Source of the DNA: VKMB-3413 sp041027365
GTDB lineage: Bacteria; Pseudomonadota; Alphaproteobacteria; Rhizobiales; Rhizobiaceae
Assembly: GCF_041027365.1 (NCBI RefSeq)
Contig: NZ_JBFTEH010000013.1
Location: 1 to 64,000 of the forward strand
Direction: 5' to 3'
DNA: 64,000 nt
Shown one piece after another: positions 45,533-54,254 of the stretch. Position 1 is the first letter of the stretch. Each line of letters begins with the position of its first letter. Made by a program: the position numbers and the translations under genes. The notes below the pieces were generated by a model, which saw only the letters and a program-made list of their open reading frames with translations, did not search any database and was not told the origin of the DNA.

Positions 45533-46128
45533 ACCTGCGCGCCGCGAACGAGATCTTTTGATCCGTCATACGAGCGCTGACTGCTCTTCCGACCGACGAA
45601 GGGCAGCCGGCCGCGGGGCGATCGTTCCGCCCGACGGCCCGGAGAGGGACGATCACGTTCGGCACGCCCGCGCCCTGCGCGACGACGGCTCCGCTCGATC
45701 CTGCTTTGCGCGCCGACGAGTTCGAGTTCACCCTGACCGACCCCTGCGCAAAGGCGCTCCTCCTCGATCCGGCGGGCACAAGCAAGCCGAGCGGGTCGCA
45801 CGGTAGCTCGCCGTGGCGATCTGCAGCTGGCGGTGAAGCCAGCTATGCACGCCCGCCTTCAACGCATCGGAGGTCTTCGGCCGGATCGACGAAGATGCCA
45901 GAGCAACGGCGGATACGATCGCGGATCAAGCTCTGGCGCGATCGGTTCACGGTCTGGCGCTGGGTGACCGCATCTCGCCGGAGCCCGTCGTCCGGGAAGG
46001 CCGCCGGGTAGTATGCTTCCCATGCGGCTTTGCAGGCGAGGGATTACGTTAGGCTGCCAGGCAGGAGTTGAAAGGGCGCCGACTGCCGGCCGACGATGCC
46101 CGGGGGCCGTCCCGGCGAGTGGATGATC
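45533..46128. other. Decayed stretch between TctA remnant and TRAP genes
   Basis: No intact gene. The left two thirds hold an acyl-CoA-synthetase-like remnant (separate entry). A frame ending at TAG 46050-46052 (EVFGRIDEDARATADTIADQ, then ALARSVHGLALGDRISPEPV) looks like the tail of another broken protein that I could not place. Confidence 0.5.
45600..45800 (+). pseudogene. Acyl-CoA synthetase (AMP-binding) remnant
   Basis: The peptide APLDPALRADEFEFTLTDPC followed by AKALLLDPAGT resembles the APLNPAYRADEFEFYLSDL-AKAL block of oxalyl-CoA/coumarate-type acyl-CoA synthetases. Just upstream, in another frame, GAIVPPDGPE resembles the preceding VAIVLPNGPEM block. So there is at least one frameshift, and both ends of the gene are missing. 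The match is short and from memory; a profile search would settle it. Confidence 0.5.
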
Positions 46129-47439
46129 TCACATCAGCCCCGGCAGGAAGAGCACGATCGCGGGGAAAAGCGTCATCAGGCCGACGAGCACCAGGTCGCA
46201 CGCGAGGAACGGCGCGGCTGCGAAGGCGACCTGGCGGAGCGTCGTGCCTTTCGGGGCGACGCCGAGCATGACGAAGAGCAGCAGTCCGAAGGGCGGCGTC
46301 GTCTGGCTCATCTCCAGGGAGATCAGCATCAGGATCCCGAACCAGAGCGGATCGATGTGGAGCGCATGGACGAGGGGAAAGAAGATCGGAATGGTGATCA
46401 GCATGATCGACACCGGATCCATGAACATGCCGAGCAGGAGCAGCGCCAGGAAGATCATCACGAGCACGGCCCCGACCGAGACATCGAACGAGGTCGCGAA
46501 GCCGAGAAGGCCGGCGCTTGCTCCGGAGTAGGCCAAGAGCTGGCTGAAGATGCTCGAATTCAGGATGATGAAGAACACCATCGCGCTGACCTTGATGGTC
46601 GAGAGCATGGAATCCTTGACGACCTTGATCGAGAACAGGCGGAAGATGATGCTGAGGATCAGGACGCCGGCGACGCCGAAGGCCGCCGACTCCGTCGGGG
46701 TCGCGACACCGAAGATGATCAGCCCGATCACCATGAACACGACGAGGCCCATCGGCGCGATGTTCGTCACCGCGAGCTTCAGGCCGCGGCGCAGCGACAC
46801 CCGCTCGATCTCGTAGTTCGGCGTCAGCTTCGGGTTCATCCAGATCTGCACGGTGATGAGCACCGCGAAGAAGCAGGCGAGCATGAACCCCGGGATGATG
46901 CCTGCGATCAGGAATCGGCCGACGTCGATGCCGGCGAGCGAGGCGAGGAGAACCCCGAGCGTCGAGGGAGGTATGATCATGGCGAGGCCGCCGGTGCCGA
47001 GGATCGGGCCGAGCGACATGCGCCAGTGATAGCCCCGGCGCTGCATCTCCGGAACCATCAGCGAGCCCAGCATGGCCGTATTGGCCATGGAAGACCCCGT
47101 CAGGGTGGAGAAGATCGTCCCGCCGGCGACGGTCACGTAGCACAGCCGGCCGGGGACCCGGCCGAAGAACTTGTCGAGGGTGTCGAACACCCGGATCGCC
47201 AGCCCCGAATGGAAGAACAGCGATCCCATGAAGATGAAGAACGGTACCGGGGCCAGCTGGAACCGCGTGATCAGCGAGGAGGAATTGTCCACGACCTGCA
47301 GGATGGCGCTCTCACCCCCGATGAAGATCAGGGCGCCGGCGAGATTGGTCGCCATGAAGGCGAAGGCGACGGGCACGCCGAGGGCCATCAGGCCGATGAC
47401 CATGCCGATCAGCAGGAAGAGCGCATCGTACCACGCCAT
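46129..47439 (-). CDS. dctM: TRAP transporter large permease (DctM family)
   Basis: 436 residues, about 12 membrane segments. Family marks: PVPFFIFMGSLFFHSGLA, GSSMANTAMLGSLMVPEM, IIPPSTLGVLLASLAGIDVG, ATPTESAAFGV, EMSQTTPPFGLLLFVM. It drives substrate import with the sodium or proton gradient. It starts one base after the DctQ stop. The substrate is set by the DctP protein; neighbours suggest an organic or keto acid. Confidence 0.93.
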   Translation of the reverse strand: MAWYDALFLLIGMVIGLMALGVPVAFAFMATNLAGALIFIGGESAILQVVDNSSSLITRFQLAPVPFFIFMGSLFFHSGLAIRVFDTLDKFFGRVPGRLCYVTVAGGTIFSTLTGSSMANTAMLGSLMVPEMQRRGYHWRMSLGPILGTGGLAMIIPPSTLGVLLASLAGIDVGRFLIAGIIPGFMLACFFAVLITVQIWMNPKLTPNYEIERVSLRRGLKLAVTNIAPMGLVVFMVIGLIIFGVATPTESAAFGVAGVLILSIIFRLFSIKVVKDSMLSTIKVSAMVFFIILNSSIFSQLLAYSGASAGLLGFATSFDVSVGAVLVMIFLALLLLGMFMDPVSIMLITIPIFFPLVHALHIDPLWFGILMLISLEMSQTTPPFGLLLFVMLGVAPKGTTLRQVAFAAAPFLACDLVLVGLMTLFPAIVLFLPGLM

Positions 47440-47440
47440 C

Positions 47441-47953
47441 TTACATGGACTCCATCGGCTCGTGGCGCGCGTACATCGAATCGACGCCGATCAGGTACCG
47501 CGCGAACTCGATCGCGATCAGCGTGAAGGAGAGGGGATAGAACAGGTATAGCGCCCAGTACGGGACATCGACCGAGCGCTCGTCGACATAGCCGTACTGG
47601 ATCGCCTCGACGAACAGCACGCCGCCCGTCCAGGCGAAGACGAGCGAGACGACGATGCACAGGATGTAGACGAACTTTTCGCAGACATAGCGCGGTGTTC
47701 CGCGCAGCCGCGAGAACACGACCTCGGCGCAGACATGGCCCTTTTCCCGGACGAGATACGGCGCGGCGAGAAGGACGAAGTAGAGGAGGATGTACTCGAC
47801 GAAGGCGACGGTGAAGTCGAAGGGACGAAAGCCGAGCGCCCGGATCGAGACGTCGACGACGACCAAGGCGATGGCCGCCGCAATCAGCGTGCCGGCGAGC
47901 ACGAGACATCCGATGAGGATGAAGTTGTAAAGACGCCAGAGCAACGCGAGCAT
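47441..47953 (-). CDS. dctQ: TRAP transporter small permease (DctQ family)
   Basis: About 170 residues with four membrane segments. It contains FVEYILLYFVLLAAPYLVRE and KGHVCAEVVF, typical of DctQ. ATG 47953 has GAGGAA nine bases upstream; a GTG one codon earlier is equally possible. It lies between dctP and dctM in the usual order. A hairpin separates it from dctP. Confidence 0.88.
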   Translation of the reverse strand: MLALLWRLYNFILIGCLVLAGTLIAAAIALVVVDVSIRALGFRPFDFTVAFVEYILLYFVLLAAPYLVREKGHVCAEVVFSRLRGTPRYVCEKFVYILCIVVSLVFAWTGGVLFVEAIQYGYVDERSVDVPYWALYLFYPLSFTLIAIEFARYLIGVDSMYARHEPMESM

Positions 47954-47986
47954 CACGGCGGTTCCTCGTCAGGCTGTGGGGATCAG

Positions 47987-48014
47987 GCCAGGAGGCGTGG
48001 ACATGCCCCCTGGC
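47987..48014 (-). terminator. Hairpin between dctP and dctQ
   Basis: GCCAGGAGGC can pair with GCCCCCTGGC (one mismatch) across an 8-base loop. As in the other importer operons of this window, a hairpin follows the binding-protein gene, probably favouring its mRNA over that of the permeases. Confidence 0.45.
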
Positions 48015-48108
48015 TCCGCATCGTGATTTTCGTCAGGCCCTTGGCTGGGCTGCGAAAACCGGAATGTCTGCAGCGGGCGGATGCAGCGGCATCCTCGCCC
48101 GCCGGGTA

Positions 48109-49110
48109 TCACTTGGTCTTGTCGAGCATCCCGCGAAGCGACTTCAGCTCGTCCTTGCCGATCTTGTCGGTGACCCGGTTCCACATCGCGTCGTTTGCGA
48201 TCGAGAGGTACTTGTCGCCGGCCTCGCCGGTCATGGTGATCGGCTTCACGCCGGCCTTGTCGCCGGCCGCGATGTCGTCCTTGTTGCGATCGATGATCTC
48301 CTGGACCGACGTCTTCTCGTACTCGCGGGCCGTGTCGGTCAGGATCTTCTTGGCCTTGTCGGAAAGGCCGTTCCAGGTCCGGTTGGAGATCAGGACGACG
48401 TCGGCGAGATGATAGAAGGCCGGCTCGACTCGATACTTCACCGAGTCCGCCAGGCCGATCGACTTCAGGCCGACCGTCGGCCAGCCGAAGCCGTCGATGA
48501 CGCCGCGCTGCAGCCCGGTCGGCACGTCGCCGGACGGGATCTGAACGGTCGTGGCGTTCAGCGCCTCCTCCAGAGGCCGATACGCGCCCGTCGTGCGCAT
48601 CGACATGCCGCTGAGGTCGATGACGCCGTCCTTCATGGGCGGCTTCTTCGTCGTGTAAAGGTAATAGCCGGAGCCTTCGCCGGTTTCCGACCATGCCAGA
48701 AGATGCGCGTTCAGCCGCTTCGAGAAGACGTCGTCGTATGTCTTGAACGCCCCGTTCTCGTGCAGTGCGTCGATCCCGACCGTCTGCAGCATCATCGCCT
48801 GGGCTTCGGGGACGACGCCCGCGACATAGGCGGCGGGCGTGAACAGGACGTCGATGACGCCGCGCTGCATGGCCTGCGGCGCACGGTCGGCGGGCGTCAC
48901 CTCCGGGCCGCCGAGCAGCTTGATCTGGATCACGCCCTTGCCGGCCTTGTTCAGAGGCTCGACGAAGTGCTTGATGTAGCTCTGCGACAGCGTGTGCTGC
49001 GTGGGCAGCGCGGTCACGGTGTTGAGCGTCTCGACCGCCGAGGCGGACGGCGCGCCGAATGCCAGTGCGGCCGCGGCAGCCAGCAGCGACAGCTTCACAG
49101 TCCTGAACAT
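48109..49110 (-). CDS. dctP: TRAP transporter solute-binding protein (DctP family)
   Basis: 333 residues. Signal peptide MFRTVKLSLLAAAAALAFGA, cleaved after about SASA. The mature domain shows SQSYIKHFVEPLNKAGKGVI, LLGGPEVTPADRAPQAM and the DctP block MRTTGAYRPLEEALNATTVQ; the conserved arginine that binds the ligand carboxylate would be in MSMRTTGAY. It captures the substrate for DctQM. GGAGGAG precedes the ATG. Confidence 0.92.
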   Translation of the reverse strand: MFRTVKLSLLAAAAALAFGAPSASAVETLNTVTALPTQHTLSQSYIKHFVEPLNKAGKGVIQIKLLGGPEVTPADRAPQAMQRGVIDVLFTPAAYVAGVVPEAQAMMLQTVGIDALHENGAFKTYDDVFSKRLNAHLLAWSETGEGSGYYLYTTKKPPMKDGVIDLSGMSMRTTGAYRPLEEALNATTVQIPSGDVPTGLQRGVIDGFGWPTVGLKSIGLADSVKYRVEPAFYHLADVVLISNRTWNGLSDKAKKILTDTAREYEKTSVQEIIDRNKDDIAAGDKAGVKPITMTGEAGDKYLSIANDAMWNRVTDKIGKDELKSLRGMLDKTK

Positions 49111-49198
49111 TGGGTTCTCCTCCCTTTGATGTCCGGCCGCAGGGCCGGTCCTCCATGGTTGCCGGCCGGTCGCGTCCGCCTCCCGGACGCGACCGGCC

Positions 49199-50074
49199 TC
49201 AGGCGATCGTGTTGGCGAGTTCTCCGAGGCCGGTGATCGCGACGCTCATCCTGTCGCCCTTCGCCAGATATTTCGGCGGGTCGAAGCCGATGCCGACGCC
49301 GGCCGGCGTGCCGGTCGCGATGATGTCGCCGGGCAGAAGGGTCATCGTCGCCGACAGCGTCTCGATCAGGGTCGGTATGTCGAAGATCAGGTCGGCGACC
49401 CTGGCCGACTGGCGGACCTCGCCGTTGATCGTCGTCACCAGTTCCAGGGCATTCACGTCGCCGACCTCGTCGGCCGTCACCAGCCATGGGCCCATCGGGC
49501 AGAAGGTGTCGATGCCCTTTCCGATGACCCACTGGTTGTGCTTGCGCTGAAGCTCTCGCGACGTCACGTCGTTCATGACGACATAGCCGAAGACGTGGTC
49601 GTAGGCCGCGTCCTTGCTCACCCGGAACGCCCGGCGCCCGATCACGAGGCCGAGTTCGCCCTCGTAGTCGACACTCGCCGTCGGATCGTACGAGCCCATC
49701 ACGGTGTCGTCCGGACCGACGACGCTGGTCGTCGCCTTGGTGAAGATGATTGGGGCCTTCGGCGTCGCCTCCTTGCCGCTCGAATCGAAGCCGCTCGAGT
49801 GAAACTCGGCCGCGTGTTCGTAATAGTTCTTGCCGACGCAGAAGATGTCGCGCCGCGGATTGGGGATGGGCGCCATCAGCCGCACGTCCGCGAGCGGCAG
49901 GCGCGGCGCTCCCGTCCGGCCCTTCTGCGCCCACGCATCGGCCCCCGAACCGGACGCAACGAGTTTCTGCACCGCCTCGGCGGCGTCATCGCCTCTTTCG
50001 CAGACGACGACCTGGTCGTGGTCCACATAGCCGGCGATCAGTTCGCCATCGGACCGGCCGGTTACGATTTTCAT
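49199..50074 (-). CDS. Fumarylacetoacetate hydrolase (FAH) family protein
   Basis: 291 residues from ATG 50074. The C-terminal FAH domain has DIFCVGKNYYEHAAE, the metal-site glutamates in VDYEGELGLVIG, and PGDIIATGTPAGVGIGF. Members hydrolyse fumarylpyruvate or acylpyruvates, or hydrate/decarboxylate 2-keto-enoic acids. It is divergent from the GntR gene (119-bp gap) and upstream of the TRAP genes. With a nicotinate-dehydrogenase-like enzyme nearby, a ring-cleavage product is a plausible substrate, but this is inference. Confidence 0.9.
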   Translation of the reverse strand: MKIVTGRSDGELIAGYVDHDQVVVCERGDDAAEAVQKLVASGSGADAWAQKGRTGAPRLPLADVRLMAPIPNPRRDIFCVGKNYYEHAAEFHSSGFDSSGKEATPKAPIIFTKATTSVVGPDDTVMGSYDPTASVDYEGELGLVIGRRAFRVSKDAAYDHVFGYVVMNDVTSRELQRKHNQWVIGKGIDTFCPMGPWLVTADEVGDVNALELVTTINGEVRQSARVADLIFDIPTLIETLSATMTLLPGDIIATGTPAGVGIGFDPPKYLAKGDRMSVAITGLGELANTIA

Positions 50075-50192
50075 GTTCTCGACATCCGCGCTTTTTATCG
50101 ATAGAAGCACAATACATATCGAAAGCCGGCTGTCAAACGACGCGAGGCAGGACTGCCGGATCAGGGGAGACGAGAGGTTGGCGGAGACCTGG

Positions 50193-50891
50193 ATGCGAAA
50201 CCCGGACGTCGATGACGACGCGATGCGCGACAGCGGCACCCTGACCGACTTCGCGTATCGGACCCTGCGCGTGGACATAATCCGAGGCGTGCGCCCGCCC
50301 GGCGAGAGACTTCGGATCGAGAAGCTGAAGCAGATCTACCGGATCGGGCCGACACCTATTCGCGAGGCTCTGCAGAAGCTCTCGGCGGAGCGGCTGGTCA
50401 TGACGGAGGGCAACCGCGGTTTCACCGTCGCGCCCCTCGATCTGGAGGAGTTCCGCGACCTCAACGTCGCGCGCACCGAGGTCGAGCTCGCAGCGCTCCG
50501 GCGCTCGATCGCCCACGGCGGCGACGCATGGGAGGCGGCGGTGGTCGCCGCTGCCTACATCATGAAGAAGGAGGATGCCGCGCTCGCCGCTCCGGACGGC
50601 TGCGTTACGGATTCTTGGGAGCGGGCGAATGCGGCCTTCCATGCGGCAACAGTGGCGGCGTGCGGATCGCGATGGCTCCTGCACGCGCGCAACAGCCTGC
50701 AGGACCAGTGCGAGCGCTATCGACGCGCCTCGATCGGCAGCGATCGGGGCGAGCGGAAGCTGAACACCGAACATGCCGAGATTGCCGAGGCGGTGCTCGC
50801 GCGCGATGCGGATCGGGCCTGCGACCTGACGCGCGGCCATTTCCAGCGGACGGAGCGGGCTCTCGTCGCCAACTGGAGCCGGCCGTCCTGA
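50193..50891 (+). CDS. GntR-family transcriptional regulator (FCD type)
   Basis: About 232 residues from ATG 50193 (GGCGGAG nine bases upstream); an ATG at 50223 is an alternative. Winged helix about 12-80 (YRIGPTPIREALQKLSAERL), then an FCD-like helical sensor. It is divergent from the FAH/TRAP unit and overlaps the next gene by one base (TGATG), so it is placed to control both sides. The short gap includes TATCGATA (50097-50104) but no long palindrome. Confidence 0.85.
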   Translation: MRNPDVDDDAMRDSGTLTDFAYRTLRVDIIRGVRPPGERLRIEKLKQIYRIGPTPIREALQKLSAERLVMTEGNRGFTVAPLDLEEFRDLNVARTEVELAALRRSIAHGGDAWEAAVVAAAYIMKKEDAALAAPDGCVTDSWERANAAFHAATVAACGSRWLLHARNSLQDQCERYRRASIGSDRGERKLNTEHAEIAEAVLARDADRACDLTRGHFQRTERALVANWSRPS

Positions 50892-51634
50892 TGCTCCGCG
50901 AACTGATGCTGTTCTTCCTGGCCGGGCTAGCCGGAGGCGTGGTGAACGCGGCAGCCGGCGGTGCGAAGCTGTTCGTGTTTCCGCTGCTGCTGGCGTCGGG
51001 CCTTCCGGCGATCGCGGCCAACGCGACGGGCACCGTCGCGCTCTGGCCCGCGACGCTTCCGGCGGCCTGGCTCTACCGGCGCGAGCTTGCCGCCGGCGGC
51101 CCGCTGCTTGTCCTGCTTCTGCCTGCCATGCTCGGCGCGCTGACGGGCGCGCTTGTCCTGGTCAGCCTGCCGGCAGCGTCGTTTCTTTCGGCCGTTCCCG
51201 TGCTGCTTGCCCTCGCCGCTACGGCGATCCTGTTCGGCCGCCAGCTGCCGAAGCTGATGCGGCACCTGTTCCCGGGCGGCGCGATGATGCCGGTGACCGT
51301 CGTCCTTCTCTTCGGCATCGGCTTTTACGGCGGCTATTTCGGCGCCGGCATGGGGTTCATGCTCCTGGCGGTGCTGTCGGCCACGACCACCGGCGATCTG
51401 CACCATGCCAACGCCCGCAAGAACGTCTTCGCCTTCTGCATCAACTCGACGGCGGTCGTTCCACTGGCGTTCTCGCACCATGTCGATTGGGTGGCGGCGC
51501 CGACGGTCCTGCTGGGAGGGCTCATCGGCGGCTATGCGAGCGGTCGCCTGCTGCGGTTCGTCCCGGACTGGCTCTTGCGCCTGGCGGTCGCCGGGCTCGG
51601 CCTGACGCTGACGATCTGGTTTCTCGCACGATAG
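50891..51634 (+). CDS. TauE/SafE-family membrane permease
   Basis: 247 residues, about seven or eight membrane segments, with a GGVVNAAAGGAKLFVFPLLL start and the second family repeat FYGGYFGAGMGFMLLAVLSA. The family exports or imports sulfonates and small organic anions; the substrate is unknown. It starts on the GntR stop codon (one-base overlap). It is of a different subgroup from the broken TauE gene at 43713-44460. Confidence 0.88.
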   Translation: MLRELMLFFLAGLAGGVVNAAAGGAKLFVFPLLLASGLPAIAANATGTVALWPATLPAAWLYRRELAAGGPLLVLLLPAMLGALTGALVLVSLPAASFLSAVPVLLALAATAILFGRQLPKLMRHLFPGGAMMPVTVVLLFGIGFYGGYFGAGMGFMLLAVLSATTTGDLHHANARKNVFAFCINSTAVVPLAFSHHVDWVAAPTVLLGGLIGGYASGRLLRFVPDWLLRLAVAGLGLTLTIWFLAR

Positions 51635-51657
51635 GAAATGGGAAGAGGAGGACGGCC

Positions 51658-52131
51658 ATGGCGAGCGATCCGATCCAGCTGACCCTGAATGGGCGCCCGG
51701 CCTCGATCGACTCCGATCCCCACACGCCGCTGCTCTACGCGCTGCGCGGCAACCTCGGCTTGCGCTCGGCGCGCTTCGGCTGCGGCGTCGGCATGTGCGG
51801 GGCCTGCACCGTCCTCGTCGACGGCAAGGCCATCCGCTCCTGCGATGCGCCGGTGTGGTCGGTCGGCGGAAAGGCGGTCGTGACGCTCGAGGGGCTCGTC
51901 GAAGCCGGATCGCCGCTGATCGAAGCGGTGGTCGAAGAGCAGGCGGCGCAGTGCGGCTACTGCCTGCCGGGCATTCTGATGTCCGCCAAGGCGCTGCTGG
52001 ACGAATGCCCGAGGCCCAGCCGGGCTGAGATCGCCGAAGCCCTGGACGGCAACCTGTGCCGATGCGGGGCGCATCTGCGCATCTTGCGCGCGATCGAGAC
52101 GGCCGCGGCTCGGCTGGCGGGAGACGAGTGA
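51658..52131 (+). CDS. [2Fe-2S] subunit of molybdenum hydroxylase (NicA/IorA type)
   Basis: 157 residues. The plant-type cluster cysteines are C42, C47, C50 and C62 (CGVGMCGACTVLVDGKAIRSC), and the second, hydroxylase-type cluster uses C99, C102, C134 and C136 (CGYCLPG, LCRCGAH). These are the two clusters that carry electrons away from molybdenum. AGAGGAGG precedes ATG 51658; the stop overlaps the large-subunit start by one base. Confidence 0.93.
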   Translation: MASDPIQLTLNGRPASIDSDPHTPLLYALRGNLGLRSARFGCGVGMCGACTVLVDGKAIRSCDAPVWSVGGKAVVTLEGLVEAGSPLIEAVVEEQAAQCGYCLPGILMSAKALLDECPRPSRAEIAEALDGNLCRCGAHLRILRAIETAAARLAGDE

Positions 52132-54227
52132 TGAACCTTCCGCTGCCACTCGTGAAGGCGCCGCTCGTGTCCGACTGGATCGGCTTTGCCGACCGGCGCG
52201 TCCAGGTACTGACCGGCCGCGTCGAACTTGGCCAGGGAAATCTCACGGCGCTGCTTCAGGTCGCGGCGGACGAACTCGACGTCGATCCCGCCGTCTGCTC
52301 GATCATCGGCGGCGATACGACGCTGACGCCCGACGAGGGCTTCACATCGGGTAGCCTGTCCATCGCCGTCGGCGGCCTTGCGCTGCGCTACGCCGCCTCG
52401 GCCGCCCGCCACATTCTTCTGGCCGAGGCCGCGCGGCTCCTGCAGGAGAATCCATCGGCTCTCTCGATCGAGTCCGGGCGGATCGTGCGGAGCGGAATGG
52501 ATGCAGACCTGGATCTGTGGCGGCTCGCGGAACGCGTCGACCTTGCGGTTCCGGTCGTGGACTATGCAGCGCCGAAGCCGGCGAGCGAGCGGCGGCTTGG
52601 CGGCCGCCCGCTGGCGCGCATCGACCTTCGCGAACGCGTGGCGGCCCACCCGTTTGTCCAGGATCTGGCGCTCGAGGGACTTCTCTTCGGCCGCTCCATC
52701 CACCCGCCTTCGATGTCGGCAAGGCTTCTTTCGCTGGACATGGAGGGGCTGCGAGCGAGGCCGGGCGTCGTCGCGCTCGCGCAAGACGGGTCCTTCGTGG
52801 GCATCGTCGCGGCCGGCGAGTTCGAGGCGATCCGGGCGGCGCGCTGGGCTGCGGCCCGGGCCGAATGGTCCGAGGCCGGGGAAGCGCCGTCGGATCCCGT
52901 CGAGGCCATCGAACGGTCGCAGGAGGATATCGAAATCGTCCATGCGGCCGGTGAGCCCGGAACGGTGACGGGAGAACGGTTCAGCACGAAAGTTTCGCGC
53001 CCCTATCTCAGCCATGCGTCGATCGGACCATCCGCTGCCGCAGCCCGCTGGGACGCAGGGCGCCTGACGGTCTGGACCCAGAGCCAGGGCGTCTTTCCGC
53101 TCCGCGCCGCGCTGGCCGAGGTCTTCGCCATGGACGCTTCGGCGATCGACGTGCATCATCGTCCGGGCGCCGGATGCTATGGCCACAACGGTGCCGACGA
53201 CGTGGCTCTGGATGCCGCGCTGATGGCGAAGAGCGTGCCCGGCCGGCCGGTGCTCGTGACCTGGAGCCGGGCGGACGAATTCCGCTATGCCCCGCTCGGA
53301 CCGGCCATGGTGACGACGGCCGAGGCGATTCTCGGGCCGGACGGCCGCATCGGCGCGATGAACGTGCTGGCCAGCAGCGCCCCGCACGGCAACCGGCCGG
53401 GTCGCGGCGGTCCGAACCTGCGGGCGGCGGCCTATCTGTCGACGCCGTTTCCGCCCCCGAGGTCCGGCGACGTTCCGCTGTCTTCGGGCGGCGGCGCGGA
53501 CCGGAACGCCGTCCCCGGCTATGCGATCCCGGCCCTCTCGATCGGCAAGCTTATCGTCCACGACCTGCCGTACCGGACTTCGTCGCTCCGTGCGCTCGGG
53601 GGCTTCGTCAACGTCATTGCCATCGAGAGCCTGATGGACGAAATGGCGGGATCGCTGGACGAGAACCCTGTGACCTTCCGGTTGCGGCATCTTGACGACG
53701 CACGCGCACGCGCGGTCATCGAAGCTGCCGACGAGAGCGCCGGACACCCATTCGCCAAGCCGAATGAGGCCGATGGTGGCGGTTGGGGCCTCGGCTTCGC
53801 CCGCTACAAGAACACAGCGGCCTACTGCGCCATCCTGGTGCGGGTCGAGGTCGAGGAGGCCGTCCGCGTCACGCATGTCCACGCCGCAGTCGACATGGGC
53901 GAGATTGTCAATCCGGACGGCGCGGTCAACCAGACAGAGGGCGGCATCCTACAGTCGATCAGCTGGACGCTGAAGGAGGCCGTGCGCTTCGACGGGCGAA
54001 CCGTCGCCACGCAGACCTGGGACGACTATCCCATCCTGACATTTTCCGAAGTGCCGGAGGTGATCGTCCGGCTGGTCGACAGGCCCGAGGAGCCGCCTCT
54101 CGGCTGCGCGGAGGCGGCGCAAGGACCGACGGCGGCCGCAGTGGTCAATGCCGTATACCGGGCGGTCGGCGTTCCCGTCCGCGATCTTCCGCTGACGCGC
54201 GACAGGATCATCGCCGCGCTCGTCTGA
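52131..54227 (+). CDS. Molybdopterin-binding large subunit of molybdenum hydroxylase (NicB/IorB-like)
   Basis: 698 residues. The fold is that of the xanthine dehydrogenase/isoquinoline oxidoreductase large subunit. Recognisable blocks are GRVELGQGNLTALLQVAADE, VSRPYLSHASIGP, the cofactor-binding GAGCYGHNGADDVALDAA, VTWSRADEFRYAPLGPAMV, and the catalytic glutamate region LGCAEAAQGPTAAAVVNAV. The GAGCYGHNGADD block is especially close to nicotinate dehydrogenase NicB, but the cytochrome c domains of NicB are absent and no FAD subunit gene is present. The acceptor is therefore unknown. Likely substrate: an N-heteroaromatic or aldehyde. The usual HAPMEP-type glutamate reads HASIGP here. Confidence 0.88.
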   Translation: MNLPLPLVKAPLVSDWIGFADRRVQVLTGRVELGQGNLTALLQVAADELDVDPAVCSIIGGDTTLTPDEGFTSGSLSIAVGGLALRYAASAARHILLAEAARLLQENPSALSIESGRIVRSGMDADLDLWRLAERVDLAVPVVDYAAPKPASERRLGGRPLARIDLRERVAAHPFVQDLALEGLLFGRSIHPPSMSARLLSLDMEGLRARPGVVALAQDGSFVGIVAAGEFEAIRAARWAAARAEWSEAGEAPSDPVEAIERSQEDIEIVHAAGEPGTVTGERFSTKVSRPYLSHASIGPSAAAARWDAGRLTVWTQSQGVFPLRAALAEVFAMDASAIDVHHRPGAGCYGHNGADDVALDAALMAKSVPGRPVLVTWSRADEFRYAPLGPAMVTTAEAILGPDGRIGAMNVLASSAPHGNRPGRGGPNLRAAAYLSTPFPPPRSGDVPLSSGGGADRNAVPGYAIPALSIGKLIVHDLPYRTSSLRALGGFVNVIAIESLMDEMAGSLDENPVTFRLRHLDDARARAVIEAADESAGHPFAKPNEADGGGWGLGFARYKNTAAYCAILVRVEVEEAVRVTHVHAAVDMGEIVNPDGAVNQTEGGILQSISWTLKEAVRFDGRTVATQTWDDYPILTFSEVPEVIVRLVDRPEEPPLGCAEAAQGPTAAAVVNAVYRAVGVPVRDLPLTRDRIIAALV

Positions 54228-54254
54228 CAAGAGATAGCATCGAATGGGAGAGAC

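Noticed and set aside
46096..47526. 476-codon plus-strand frame rich in Glu/His/Asp/Arg opposite dctM
   Set aside because: It looks like a charged repeat protein but is the complement of membrane-protein codons; dctM is clearly the real gene.
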